NCBI RefSeq assembly: GCF_003605405.2
Contig: NZ_QYTW02000009.1
Span: forward strand, 52,488 to 116,487
Direction of reading: 5' to 3'
Source: Siminovitchia terrae
GTDB lineage: Bacteria; Bacillota; Bacilli; Bacillales; Bacillaceae_C
DNA length: 64,000 nt
The position numbers and the translations under genes are program-made. The notes under the pieces are model-generated. The model had not been told where the DNA came from. It saw only the letters and a program-made list of their open reading frames with translations, and did not search any database. Within the stretch, counting starts at the first letter, position 1. Each line of letters opens with the position of its first letter. Of this stretch, positions 26,903 through 36,519 are shown in pieces.

Positions 26903-28141
26903 TTGAATAGAAGAGTTGTCGTTACAGGTTTGGGAACTGTCTCTCCTGTAGGAAATGATGTAGAAACTTCATGGAAAAATATTTTGGCTGGAAAATCGGG
27001 AATTGGTCCTCTTACAAGGCTAAATCCTGAAGAGTTTTCAGCTAAAGTGGCAGCAGAAGTAAAGGATTTTGAAATTGAAAACATTATTGAAAGAAAAGAA
27101 GCACGGAAAATGGACCGCTTTACCCATTATGCTCTTGCTTCTGCCTTGATGGCTGTAAAAGATGCGCAATTAGACATCAATGAGAGCAATGCGGATCGAA
27201 TCGGTGTTTGGATCGGATCTGGAATTGGAGGGATGGAAACCCTCGAAAATCAGTTTGATATTTTTAAAAAGAGAGGTTACCGTCGGGTTAGCCCGTTCTT
27301 CGTTCCGATGATGATTCCTGATATGGCTACCGGACAGGTCTCTATTTATCTCGGAGCCAAAGGAGTCAACGCTTGTACAGTAACAGCGTGTGCAACAGGT
27401 ACAAACTCCATTGGGGATGCCTTTAAAGTCATTCAACGCGGAGATGCAGATGCTATGGTTGCCGGAGGAGCAGAAGCGCCTATAACACAAATGGCCGTTG
27501 CAGGATTCTGCGCGAATACAGCTCTTTCTACAAATCCTGATCCTGGTACTGCAAGCAGGCCGTTTGATTTAAACAGAGACGGATTTGTAATTGGGGAGGG
27601 TGCAGGTGTCATTGTACTCGAGGAGCTTGAACATGCACTAAACCGTGGGGCAAACATATACGCAGAGATTGTTGGCTACGGTTCTACCGGTGATGCCTAT
27701 CATATCACTGCTCCGGCTCCAGGCGGCGAAGGCGGGGTACGGGCTATGAAAATTGCGTTAGAAGATGGAGGGCTAGCCCCTGAAGACATCGATTATATTA
27801 ACGCTCATGGTACAAGCACTCCATACAATGACAAATATGAAACTGCCGCTGTTAAAGAAGTGTTCGGTGATTATGCATCTCAGCTTGCGATTAGTTCAAC
27901 AAAATCAATGACGGGCCACCTTCTTGGCGCTGCAGGAGGGGTAGAGGCGATTTTCTCTGTACTCGCCATAAGAGACGGAATTCTTCCGCCTACAATCAAT
28001 TACAAAACGCCTGATCCTGACTGTGATCTTGATTATGTACCAAATGAAGCAAGGAAAAAAGAGATCAACGCAGTAATCAGCAACTCACTTGGATTTGGCG
28101 GCCACAATGCCACTATTGCGTTTAAAAAATATAATGTGTAA
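26903..28141 (+). CDS. fabF: beta-ketoacyl-ACP synthase II (FabF)
   Basis: FabF elongates acyl-ACP with malonyl-ACP. The Cys-His-His triad regions are present ([42 protein letters not shown]) along with the glycine-rich end [14 protein letters not shown]. The TTG at 26903 gives 412 residues and has AAAAGGAG 9 bases upstream. The in-frame ATG at 26894 lies directly against that Shine-Dalgarno and is less likely. It is probably read from the fabHA promoter through the repeat, since no separate promoter is obvious. Confidence 0.96.
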   Translation: MNRRVVVTGLGTVSPVGNDVETSWKNILAGKSGIGPLTRLNPEEFSAKVAAEVKDFEIENIIERKEARKMDRFTHYALASALMAVKDAQLDINESNADRIGVWIGSGIGGMETLENQFDIFKKRGYRRVSPFFVPMMIPDMATGQVSIYLGAKGVNACTVTACATGTNSIGDAFKVIQRGDADAMVAGGAEAPITQMAVAGFCANTALSTNPDPGTASRPFDLNRDGFVIGEGAGVIVLEELEHALNRGANIYAEIVGYGSTGDAYHITAPAPGGEGGVRAMKIALEDGGLAPEDIDYINAHGTSTPYNDKYETAAVKEVFGDYASQLAISSTKSMTGHLLGAAGGVEAIFSVLAIRDGILPPTINYKTPDPDCDLDYVPNEARKKEINAVISNSLGFGGHNATIAFKKYNV

Positions 28142-28146
28142 AGAAG

Positions 28147-28178
28147 ATACAGCTCCGAAGCTAGGAGCTGTATTTTTT
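28147..28178 (+). terminator. intrinsic terminator after fabF
   Basis: ATACAGCTCC and GGAGCTGTAT arms, followed by TTTTTTAC. Confidence 0.9.
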
Positions 28179-28227
28179 ACGCACTTTTTCCTGTTTCATC
28201 CGTAGGATATGGAGGGAGGGATGCAAA

Positions 28228-29028
28228 ATGGGGATAATCCAGACTGACAACTGGTTGGAGGAACACTTCTTCAATCCGATGGAGTTATGTAAGCTGGCTT
28301 CGCCGGATGTTGATAACCATGCGCAATACTATCAATATTTAAGAAGGTTTGGGATGTACCAGCCATCAAGAGCAACACATGATATGTTTAGCAAGCTCAA
28401 GGAATCGAATGCATGGGAGCACATGAAGAAGTTCTATACAAAATATAAAAAAATGTGGAAGGCGCCGGATGTAGATGTTTATATTTTTCCGATTGAGCCG
28501 ACGCGGCAATTCATGATGGAGCTAAAAGGTCGTTCAGGATTGACGTTTCCGCGGAAAATCTTTTTGTTCCTTTCACCTGTCGATGATGTAAAAATATGGG
28601 AATCTTTGCTTGTACATGAGTATCATCATGCCGTGAGGATGAATCGCTATAAAAAGGATCCGGAAGAATACTCTTTGCTTGATTCACTTATGTTTGAAGG
28701 ACTTGCAGAACATGCTGTGCAAAAATATTGCGGAAAAGAATACACAGCTGAATGGTTGGGCTTTTACAAGCAGGATCATCTCCAACAATTCTGGAACAGG
28801 GTATATAAGGATCAATTACAGCTGAAGAAGCAACATCCAATGCACGATGATCTTCTTTTTGGAAGAAGAGGCATTCCCAATATGATGGGATATGCTTTAG
28901 GGGCAGATATTGTAAAAGGGTATGCTGGAAAACAGCCGTTGACTGTACATGAATCGTTCAATATTCCATCAGAGCGTATTCTCGAGAATAGCCTATATAG
29001 CGGTGATTTAGAGGGGGCTTCTGGATGA
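28228..29028 (+). CDS. yjaZ: YjaZ, DUF2268 putative zinc protease
   Basis: A 266-residue DUF2268 protein with the metalloprotease motif HEYHH (H130, E131, H134) and a downstream FEGLAEH that can give the third ligand. Predicted Zn-dependent peptidase; no signal peptide is seen, so probably cytoplasmic, and the substrate is unknown. ATG has GGAGGGAGGGATGC upstream. It lies after fabF as in B. subtilis. Confidence 0.9.
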   Translation: MGIIQTDNWLEEHFFNPMELCKLASPDVDNHAQYYQYLRRFGMYQPSRATHDMFSKLKESNAWEHMKKFYTKYKKMWKAPDVDVYIFPIEPTRQFMMELKGRSGLTFPRKIFLFLSPVDDVKIWESLLVHEYHHAVRMNRYKKDPEEYSLLDSLMFEGLAEHAVQKYCGKEYTAEWLGFYKQDHLQQFWNRVYKDQLQLKKQHPMHDDLLFGRRGIPNMMGYALGADIVKGYAGKQPLTVHESFNIPSERILENSLYSGDLEGASG

Positions 29029-29057
29029 ACGGAGGCCGCTTTCTTTTATAGAAGAAG

Positions 29058-29194
29058 TTCAAAAAGTCACCAAATCTTAAGCGGCAAAACTCTTCGTTGG
29101 CCTGTTTCTATGCTGCTCATGTACCTAAAAGCATTCATTCCGCTGCTCGTAGCTTCGCCGCCTCGACCTTTTTGCTTCTAATTTGGCAATTTTT
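29058..29194 (-). mobile_element. family C MITE-like element, copy 1
   Basis: 137 bases with terminal inverted repeats TTCAAAAAGTCACCAAAT (left) and AATTTGGCAATTTTT (right). The interior (CTTCGTTGGCCTGTTTCT, GCTGCTCGTAGCTTCGCC) matches, in inverted orientation, the copy at 45230-45370. Its right terminus lacks the TGAA end and abuts a family A element. Confidence 0.75.
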
Positions 29195-29384
29195 AACTTC
29201 ATTCAGCAGAAGTCTCCCACTTCTGTAAGTGGTGAATGAATGCCTATTGGTATTCCATTCAGTGGGGTTCAAACCCCGCCTGAATAAAGTTAAAGCCTCC
29301 GGCAGATGCCACAGATTTTCAGAGGAAATTTATCGAGCGAAGCTCGATAAAATCTGGGCGTAAATACGCCAAGGCGCATTTGAT
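29195..29384 (+). mobile_element. family A structured element, copy 3, abutting a family C element
   Basis: 190 bases from AACTTCATTCAGC to GGCGCATTTGAT, with small deletions in the first hairpin (GGTGAATGAATG) and one fewer G in the GGGGTTCAAACCCC hairpin. It replaces the expected right end of the adjacent family C copy. Confidence 0.85.
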
Positions 29385-29476
29385 ACATGCACTTATAGTC
29401 ATCATTGGAAACTATTTGAATATATATGGTGTAAGACAAGCTTTTGTAAGCAAGAATGATTTTCCGGGGGACCGCC

Positions 29477-29686
29477 ATGCTCTATAGAACAGCCGTTTAT
29501 TTGATAGGATTTGGTCTATCCGCTGTCGGAGGAATCAATATTATCGCCTATTTGAACCTTTTGTCGATGGGATATAGCTATTCATATTACTTTTTGTATA
29601 TTGGCCGGCGTCCTGAATGTTATTTAGCTATAGCCGGTCTTATCTTGATCTGGTTTTCCGTATACGGGTTTAATCCTGAGGAATGA
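29477..29686 (+). CDS. small two-helix membrane protein, 69 residues
   Basis: Starts MLYRTAVYLIGFGLSAVGGI at the second ATG of the frame. It has two hydrophobic segments (residues 4-28 and 44-62) separated by a short polar stretch with GRRPEC. The GGGGGACC upstream serves as a weak ribosome site. It resembles small uncharacterised membrane proteins of Bacillus; I assign no function. Confidence 0.65.
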   Translation: MLYRTAVYLIGFGLSAVGGINIIAYLNLLSMGYSYSYYFLYIGRRPECYLAIAGLILIWFSVYGFNPEE

Positions 29687-29775
29687 CTAATTACCCGATG
29701 ATGGATTCACAGGAATAAATTAACTGCAGCCTGCCCATACTGAAATACAAATAGTTATGAAGTGAGGGGTTAAGG

Positions 29776-30525
29776 ATGCTTTATCTTCATGATGTATGGG
29801 TCAACTGGTTTGAAGGGGAAGAAAATGGATATAATGTTTGCCATTTTCATGAATGGAGAAGAGGGGAAGATGTCATAGAGCTTCTCGATCAAGTTCCGTT
29901 ATTGTACATTGAGCACCTCTTATTCGATATGATTGAAAATGATATGACTGACATACCTCAAGAATTATTAAATGACATTTATCAAAAAGCTTATTTAAGA
30001 AAAAATCATGAGCGTATTGCTCTCGACTCATGCTTTGTTGTTACGGATGGACAAGGTATATTGGCGGTAGATACGATGGGATATTCGACTCCGCTCAGAA
30101 AAAGCAGGTTGATTCCCCGTCAGGAACAACTTGTATTTGAAATGATCGATGAGAATGAACCGACGAAATATAAGTTTAAAGAGGTAAGTAAAAAGAAGGA
30201 ATATCATATTCTTTCACCTGATCCCATCTTGATGCGGGGGTTAACACGCAGAGAGCGCCATTTGAAGCAGCTTCTTTTTATGGCACTTGACCAGCTGTAT
30301 AATTCCAAGAACACTGCGGAAGTCAGATACTGGTATACTGAATGGTGCCCGCATCTTTATTCAGAGATTCAAACAATGGACTTTGAAATTGTATGGACAA
30401 ATCTCTATGAGGAGATGAAGGAAGGCTGGACGGAAAAACACCAAGCGCTTTGTGAAAATATGGTGAAGGGGCAGCCTTTCTTTGAAAAGCTGTGGGAAAT
30501 GGAATATGATTCAAAGGTCAACTGA
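29776..30525 (+). CDS. yjbA: YjbA, UPF0736 family protein
   Basis: The 249-residue length and the opening [20 protein letters not shown], with the [14 protein letters not shown] segment, match UPF0736/YjbA, a cytoplasmic protein of unknown function conserved in spore-forming Bacilli. GTGAGGGG is the ribosome site. It lies between yjaZ and trpS as in B. subtilis. Confidence 0.9.
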   Translation: MLYLHDVWVNWFEGEENGYNVCHFHEWRRGEDVIELLDQVPLLYIEHLLFDMIENDMTDIPQELLNDIYQKAYLRKNHERIALDSCFVVTDGQGILAVDTMGYSTPLRKSRLIPRQEQLVFEMIDENEPTKYKFKEVSKKKEYHILSPDPILMRGLTRRERHLKQLLFMALDQLYNSKNTAEVRYWYTEWCPHLYSEIQTMDFEIVWTNLYEEMKEGWTEKHQALCENMVKGQPFFEKLWEMEYDSKVN

Positions 30526-30540
30526 CGGTACCCTTACAAA

Positions 30541-30588
30541 AGATCAGAGGGAAGAAATCAATTTGGTTTTCTTCTCCTGATCTTTTTT
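30541..30588 (+). terminator. intrinsic terminator after yjbA
   Basis: AGATCAGAGGGAAGAAA pairs imperfectly with TTTTCTTCTCCTGATCT, then TTTTTTG. The structure may also serve trpS from the other side. Confidence 0.8.
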
Positions 30589-30705
30589 GTCATACATTGA
30601 ATGAACGGAGAGCTGGAGCGTTCGTTCTCATTGTAATTCACAACAGCTGTCATTGAAAAACAGTTTTCACTGGCTTTTCCATGACAGCCTTCTTTTGCTT
30701 CGGGT

Positions 30706-31704
<999 letters not shown>

Positions 31705-31724
31705 TCATCATATAAAAGCACAAA

Positions 31725-31767
31725 CGCCCATTGATCATCCCGATTTCCAGGGAAATACTGAAGGGCG
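31725..31767 (-). promoter_or_regulatory. hairpin in the trpS leader (possible attenuator)
   Basis: On the minus strand CGCCC (31767-31763) pairs with GGGCG (31729-31725), enclosing TTTCCCTGGAAA. A pyrimidine-rich stretch (TTTGTGCTTTT) follows toward trpS. It resembles an attenuator, but the T-box core (a GGTGG-ACCGCG-type motif) is absent. Confidence 0.35.
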
Positions 31768-32030
31768 CAAAAGCGATATACCTATAAATATGTAAATTTT
31801 TTATTAAGAGCTCTTGTTTTGGTAAGCGTGACAAGTGGTAGTTTTACTGTAGCACCTTAGTACCCAGAGCTTTAAAACAGAAAAGGAATGTGTATGTCCT
31901 TGAAAATGATAACAAGGTCCGACCAGTTTTCAAAAAGGAAAAATGCAGTCAACTTTAACGAGACTCATGGAAAGCAAGCACAAAAAATCTACACAAACCT
32001 AAACAAAATTTAATCTATCCTTATAATTAT

Positions 32031-32096
32031 AACGGCTGGGAACTTGGCAATCAAGCCGTTGTGCTGCTTCATCCGACTTTAGAGCTAAGCCGGCAG
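32031..32096 (+). other. two-hairpin structured intergenic segment
   Basis: AACGGCT (32031-32037) pairs exactly with AGCCGTT (32054-32060). Downstream, CTG plus CCGACTT pairs with AAGCCGG plus CAG around a 7-base loop. No riboswitch class matched what I know. It lies upstream of the likely promoter of the next gene, so its transcript is unclear. The rest of the 31768-32198 gap shows only promoter-like sequence. Confidence 0.4.
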
Positions 32097-32109
32097 GAAA
32101 AAACAATCA

Positions 32110-32138
32110 TTTCAATATCATGTAATTATTGCTAAAAT
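32110..32138 (+). promoter_or_regulatory. probable SigA promoter
   Basis: TTTCAA and TAAAAT are spaced 17 bases, about 60 bases before the DUF4015 gene. Confidence 0.4.
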
Positions 32139-32198
32139 AGTATTGTAATGAACGAACGACTAATAGATTCGAACCAGATAAAAGGAGAGTAGAACATC

Positions 32199-33404
32199 TT
32201 GAGAGTTAGAAGGCTGATGGCAACAGCAGGAGTGTTCGGTGTGTTGGCGCTTACAGCTCATCCGGCAATAGCACAGGATGACAAGCAGATACATTCCAAT
32301 TCAATAAGGGAAAATGCAATCGCGATGAAGGCTCTGCCTCTTGATTCACCTCGTTTTGTGTACGATTCCGGTCTGACATTTGAATATCCGGATGCAGTTC
32401 GTGGAATTTATGTAACGGGAAATTCAGCAGGGGGAAGCCGTTTTGATGAACTATTGAATCTGACGGAGTCAACGGACTTAAATGCAATGGTTATAGATAT
32501 TAAAGATGATTGGGGAAATGTAACATTTGAAGGCGACAAAGATTCACCATATGCCAAGATTGGAAAAAGCTACATAAAGGATCCAAGAGCTATGCTCGAA
32601 AAAATGGAAAAGAAACAAGTTTATCCAATCGCCAGAATTGTTGTTTTCAAAGATTCCCTTTTACCGAAGGAAAAGCCTGAACTTTCTTTTCAGGATGGAG
32701 GGAAAATATGGGTAAACGGACGGGGAGAAGCTTTTGTCAATCCGTTCTTAAAAGAAGTATGGGATTATAACGTTGGTATTGCCATCGAAGCTGCAAAACT
32801 CGGATTTAAGGAGATCCAGTTTGACTATGTAAGATTCCCGGAAGGCTTTGAGAACCGGGATAATCAGCTTAAATATGAAATGGGCGAGTATAAAGACATG
32901 AAAGAGGACAACGTGCAAAAACGTGTGCATGCTGTTACTGACTTTGTTGCTTACGCGCGTGAAAAATTGAAGCCATATGGTGTAAAGATTTCTGTGGATA
33001 TATTCGGTTACACCGCTACCATGCCGGAAGCCCCAGGGATTGGACAGAACTTCAGCAAGATTTCTGAGAATGTCGATGTAATCTCATCCATGATCTATCC
33101 AAGTCATTGGACATCCTATTTCGGTATAGCCAAACCGGATTTGGAACCTTATAAACTTGTCCGTGAATATGCAAAGGTGGAAAATAAAAAGCTATCCGAA
33201 TTAAAAAATCCGCCGATTTCAAGGCCGTGGCTGCAAGATTTCACAGCATCATACTTAGGAAGCGGAAATTATCGTGTATATGGCAAAGCAGAAGTGGAGG
33301 AGCAGATCAAAGCTCTTTATGATTCAGGAATCGAGGAGTATTTATTATGGAATGCAGGCAACACCTATTCCCCTGGGGTGGACTACACTCCAGAAACCGA
33401 ATAA
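32199..33404 (+). CDS. exported DUF4015 putative glycoside hydrolase
   Basis: A 401-residue protein with a signal peptide (RRLMATAGVFGVLALTAHPAIAQD, cleavage likely after AIA) and a TIM-barrel-like DUF4015 domain: RGIYVTGNSAG, MVIDIKDDWGNVTF, GFKEIQFDYVRFPEG, and ISVDIFGYTATM. The acidic residues in QFDYVRFPEG are typical of this putative glycosyl hydrolase family. It probably acts in the cell wall, but no substrate is established. TTG start with AAAGGAGAG upstream. Confidence 0.85.
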   Translation: MRVRRLMATAGVFGVLALTAHPAIAQDDKQIHSNSIRENAIAMKALPLDSPRFVYDSGLTFEYPDAVRGIYVTGNSAGGSRFDELLNLTESTDLNAMVIDIKDDWGNVTFEGDKDSPYAKIGKSYIKDPRAMLEKMEKKQVYPIARIVVFKDSLLPKEKPELSFQDGGKIWVNGRGEAFVNPFLKEVWDYNVGIAIEAAKLGFKEIQFDYVRFPEGFENRDNQLKYEMGEYKDMKEDNVQKRVHAVTDFVAYAREKLKPYGVKISVDIFGYTATMPEAPGIGQNFSKISENVDVISSMIYPSHWTSYFGIAKPDLEPYKLVREYAKVENKKLSELKNPPISRPWLQDFTASYLGSGNYRVYGKAEVEEQIKALYDSGIEEYLLWNAGNTYSPGVDYTPETE

Positions 33405-33572
33405 AAGCAATGAAAGCATGAATGAAAAAATAAGAACAGGTTATATTATATGAGGGAATCATTCAAAAGAGGATGTTTCAAATCGTCTTTTGAGGGGTAA
33501 AAATATGTTAAGGGTTAGTATAACAGATTGAAATCCATAAGGAATACAGTATATAAGAATTCCAAAAAAATC

Positions 33573-33601
33573 TATTCATTAAAGAGAAAATAGTGTATAA
33601 T
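33573..33601 (+). promoter_or_regulatory. possible spxA promoter
   Basis: TATAAT at 33596-33601 with a weak TATTCA -35 at 17 bases. The 33405-33712 gap is AT-rich and otherwise unremarkable; no perfect PerR box is seen. Confidence 0.35.
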
Positions 33602-33712
33602 ACATAGTATAAAGTGTTTCATAATACTAAGTTTAATTTGGATGATTTTCTTAAAACTGATCAAAATCAACCCTTAATATATTTCAAAATAAAATGGGAG
33701 TGTGCTTAAAAT

Positions 33713-34108
33713 ATGGTCACATTATACACTTCACCAAGCTGTACATCGTGTAGAAAAGCTAGAACGTGGTTAGAAGAGCAGAACATTCCATATACTGAAC
33801 GCAATATCTTCTCTGAACCTTTGAGCCTTGAAGAAATCAAAGAGATATTACGGATGACTGAGGACGGAACGGACGAAATTATTTCAACCCGTTCCAAAGT
33901 ATTCCAAAAGCTCAATATCGATTTGGATTCTTTACCGCTTCAACAGTTGTTTGACATCATCCAAAAGAACCCTGGATTGCTGCGCAGGCCGATTATACTG
34001 GATGAAAAACGTCTTCAGGTTGGATACAACGAAGATGAAATCAGACGTTTCTTACCGCGCAAAGTGAGAACTTATCAATTGCGCGAGGCACAGAAAATGG
34101 TCAACTAA
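33713..34108 (+). CDS. spxA: Spx global stress regulator
   Basis: Spx binds the RNA polymerase alpha C-terminal domain and redirects transcription under disulfide stress. The 131 residues carry the redox switch C10-T-S-C13, the RPI motif (LRRPII) typical of the ArsC-like fold, and the conserved C-terminal REAQKMVN. In B. subtilis it is degraded by ClpXP with SpxH, which is encoded in this window at 38957. ATG follows GGGAGTG. Confidence 0.97.
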   Translation: MVTLYTSPSCTSCRKARTWLEEQNIPYTERNIFSEPLSLEEIKEILRMTEDGTDEIISTRSKVFQKLNIDLDSLPLQQLFDIIQKNPGLLRRPIILDEKRLQVGYNEDEIRRFLPRKVRTYQLREAQKMVN

Positions 34109-34125
34109 ATGTAATGCATAATTAT

Positions 34126-34166
34126 AACCTTCATGCTCTGAATCAGCAGTATGAAGGTTTTTTTTA
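34126..34166 (+). terminator. intrinsic terminator after spxA
   Basis: AACCTTCATGCT and AGTATGAAGGTT arms, then TTTTTTTAT. Confidence 0.9.
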
Positions 34167-34471
34167 TAAAACTGAGCAAGATTTCAAGTAAGAGCTTGTT
34201 CGCTTTCAGAAAAGCACATTTTTAGATAGCAGTCGAATTTTCGGAAAAATCGCTTGATTTCTTATAGTTTATTGGTTAAGATAGGCGCAACATCGATTAT
34301 TTTTAATAGGCGTTTGATGGTTTATAAATTGGGAACAAAATTGTTTCCCTTTTACAACCGTTTATCATAAAATAAAGAGTACAAGGGGAAGACTAATTAT
34401 TAATTTATTCCTTAGTCGGGATACATGTCCCTTCAACACCGCCACCCTACAAAAGAAGGGAGAGTAGTTTT
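34167..34471. other. mecA upstream region
   Basis: A 305-base AT-rich gap. An interrupted palindrome GGGAACAAAATTGTTTCCC and a near-palindrome GGGATACATGTCCC are present, either of which could be a regulator site. I see no clear promoter hexamer pair or repeat element. Confidence 0.3.
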
Positions 34472-35131
34472 GTGGAGATTGAACGTATAAATGAAAATAC
34501 AGTGAAATTTTACATTTCATATGTCGATATAGAAGAAAGAGGCTTTGATCGTGAAGAAATATGGTATAGCCGTGAAAAGAGCGAAGAGTTATTCTGGGAA
34601 ATGATGGATGAAATCCATCATGAAGAAGAATTTGTTCCGGAAGGACCGTTATGGATCCAAGTCCAGGCATTGGACAAAGGGTTGGAAGTACTGGTAACAA
34701 AAGCACAATTATCCAAAGATGGACAAAGGTTCGAGCTGCCAATCCCGGATGAAAAATTGAAGGACTTGCCGATTGATGAAAGGATTGAAGAGTTTCTTGA
34801 CCACCATCTTCAATTAAACCATTATGTGCGTTCTGACGATGATTTACTTGAATTCATCCTTATGTTTAACGACTTTGAAGATGTCTTGGCTCTCTCAAAG
34901 AGAGAGGGGCTGGAAGAGGTTGAAACGAAACTGTTTGCGTATGAGAACAAATACTACTTATATGCAAAATTTCATGATGAAGACTCTGACGAGGACCAGA
35001 TTGAGGATGTTTTGAGTATCCTGCTTGAATACGGATATGAATCAGCGTTCACAGTTCACCGTCTTGAGGAATATGGCAAAAAAGTTATTGACGAGGATGT
35101 TTTCAACACATTAAACAAATATTTTGCTTAA
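34472..35131 (+). CDS. mecA: MecA adaptor protein of ClpCP
   Basis: MecA delivers ComK and other substrates to ClpC. The 219-residue protein has the N-terminal substrate-binding part (MEIERINENTVKFYISYVDI), an acidic linker and the C-terminal ClpC-binding domain (LLEFILMFNDFEDVLALSKR). GTG start at 34472 with AAGGGAGAG upstream. In B. subtilis it also lies between spx and coiA. Confidence 0.96.
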   Translation: MEIERINENTVKFYISYVDIEERGFDREEIWYSREKSEELFWEMMDEIHHEEEFVPEGPLWIQVQALDKGLEVLVTKAQLSKDGQRFELPIPDEKLKDLPIDERIEEFLDHHLQLNHYVRSDDDLLEFILMFNDFEDVLALSKREGLEEVETKLFAYENKYYLYAKFHDEDSDEDQIEDVLSILLEYGYESAFTVHRLEEYGKKVIDEDVFNTLNKYFA

Positions 35132-35133
35132 AG

Positions 35134-35165
35134 AACCGATTTCCATGAAAATCGGTTTTTTAATT
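35134..35165 (+). terminator. intrinsic terminator after mecA
   Basis: AACCGATTT and AAATCGGTT arms around CCATGA, then TTTTTTAA. Confidence 0.85.
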
Positions 35166-35232
35166 TTGACCACCTTTAGAGGAGAAACAGGTCCATATGA
35201 AGAATACAAAAGGAAAGAAGGGAGTGTGTTAT

Positions 35233-36417
35233 TTGTTAACTGCATTAACTAAAGAAGGAAAACTCTTCACTCTGTATGGAGAAGTGCGGAAGCAAATTCT
35301 TCAAATGCGGAAGCAGCAATTCTATTGTCCGATCTGTACAGAACCCCTCATTTTAAAAGCTGGCCACGTAAGAATCCCGCATTTTTCTCACCGTCATCAT
35401 TCTGAATGTATCAACACCGCTTCGGAACCAGAAAGTCCGAGACATCTAAAAGGCAAACTGGATTTGTTCGAATGGTGCAGGTCCAATCGATTGTCTGCAC
35501 ACCTCGAACATTATCTCCCTGACATTAAGCAGCGACCCGATTTGCTTATTGAAAAAGCTGGCCGACGTTTTGCTGTAGAGTTTCAATGTACTCCGATTTC
35601 TGTTCAAAGCGTGGAAAGAAGATCGCTCCAATACCTTTTATCAGATATCACCCCAATTTGGATTGTTGGAGGACAGCCTTTTCATAAAAGAAGGACAAAT
35701 GATATGTTTGAACTGACGGAGTACCTCTGGTCGTTAACAAAGAGAAATAATGGATATGCCATGCTTGCCGGATATGAGCCGGAAAGCGGAAAGGCATCCC
35801 TTTTGACGAACATTGTGCCTTATACTTCAAGAAAAATTTTTGCCAAGCATTTTCAACTGCCCATCTCTCACTTAAAACTTCCCCTTCCGCTATTCGCAGA
35901 ACATCCCTATTTTCCATTTAAAAGCTGGTTAAATGAAAAAATGAGTTGGATTCAACAAAAGGTTCGATATGGGGACCTTGTGCAAGACCGTTTTTTAAGC
36001 ACGGTTTATCTGGAAAAGTCTAATCCATTTCTAATATCTCCACTTATCGGACTACCCGTGAAATACATGGAGGGCTTTGTTTCCCACCCAACCGAGTGGC
36101 AGTTTTTCATTTGGACGGACTGTCTAAAAAAATTAAGCTTCAATAAAAGAATCTCGCTTCATTATGTTTACTATAAGTTGCGGAAAAGAATATCCAAAGG
36201 CGATATTGTTTGCAGGGTGCTTCCGCTCCATGAGAAAGCTTTGTGGGAGAAGGCTGTTCGGAATTATTTTCGAGTGCTTGAAGAATTGTTTTATTTTCAA
36301 AAGGTCGGGAAAGACTTATATAGAATGATTCGAGTATTTCCTTGGCCGTCACATGTTGAGGATGCGAAAAATGGCGAAAAAGACATATTAAAAGCATTGA
36401 TAAAAAATTATCGCTAA
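35233..36417 (+). CDS. coiA: CoiA-like competence protein
   Basis: CoiA acts late in transformation, during recombination of incoming DNA. The 394-residue protein has a zinc-finger-like FYCPICTEPLILKAG...HFSH...C start and a PD-(D/E)XK-type nuclease core (RPDLLIEKAGRRFAVEFQ). I chose the TTG at 35233 (MLTALTKEGKLF) because GAAGGGAG lies 8 bases upstream and the N-terminus resembles the B. subtilis protein; an ATG 36 bases earlier is possible. The downstream half is less conserved. Confidence 0.88.
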   Translation: MLTALTKEGKLFTLYGEVRKQILQMRKQQFYCPICTEPLILKAGHVRIPHFSHRHHSECINTASEPESPRHLKGKLDLFEWCRSNRLSAHLEHYLPDIKQRPDLLIEKAGRRFAVEFQCTPISVQSVERRSLQYLLSDITPIWIVGGQPFHKRRTNDMFELTEYLWSLTKRNNGYAMLAGYEPESGKASLLTNIVPYTSRKIFAKHFQLPISHLKLPLPLFAEHPYFPFKSWLNEKMSWIQQKVRYGDLVQDRFLSTVYLEKSNPFLISPLIGLPVKYMEGFVSHPTEWQFFIWTDCLKKLSFNKRISLHYVYYKLRKRISKGDIVCRVLPLHEKALWEKAVRNYFRVLEELFYFQKVGKDLYRMIRVFPWPSHVEDAKNGEKDILKALIKNYR

Positions 36418-36519
36418 ACAAAAGGTCTTTCCGTGTACTCGGCAGGACTTTTCCAATAAAATAGAGAATATGTTAATATGCAAAATCTGGAATAAGATAA
36501 AGCGAACGGAGGATATGCT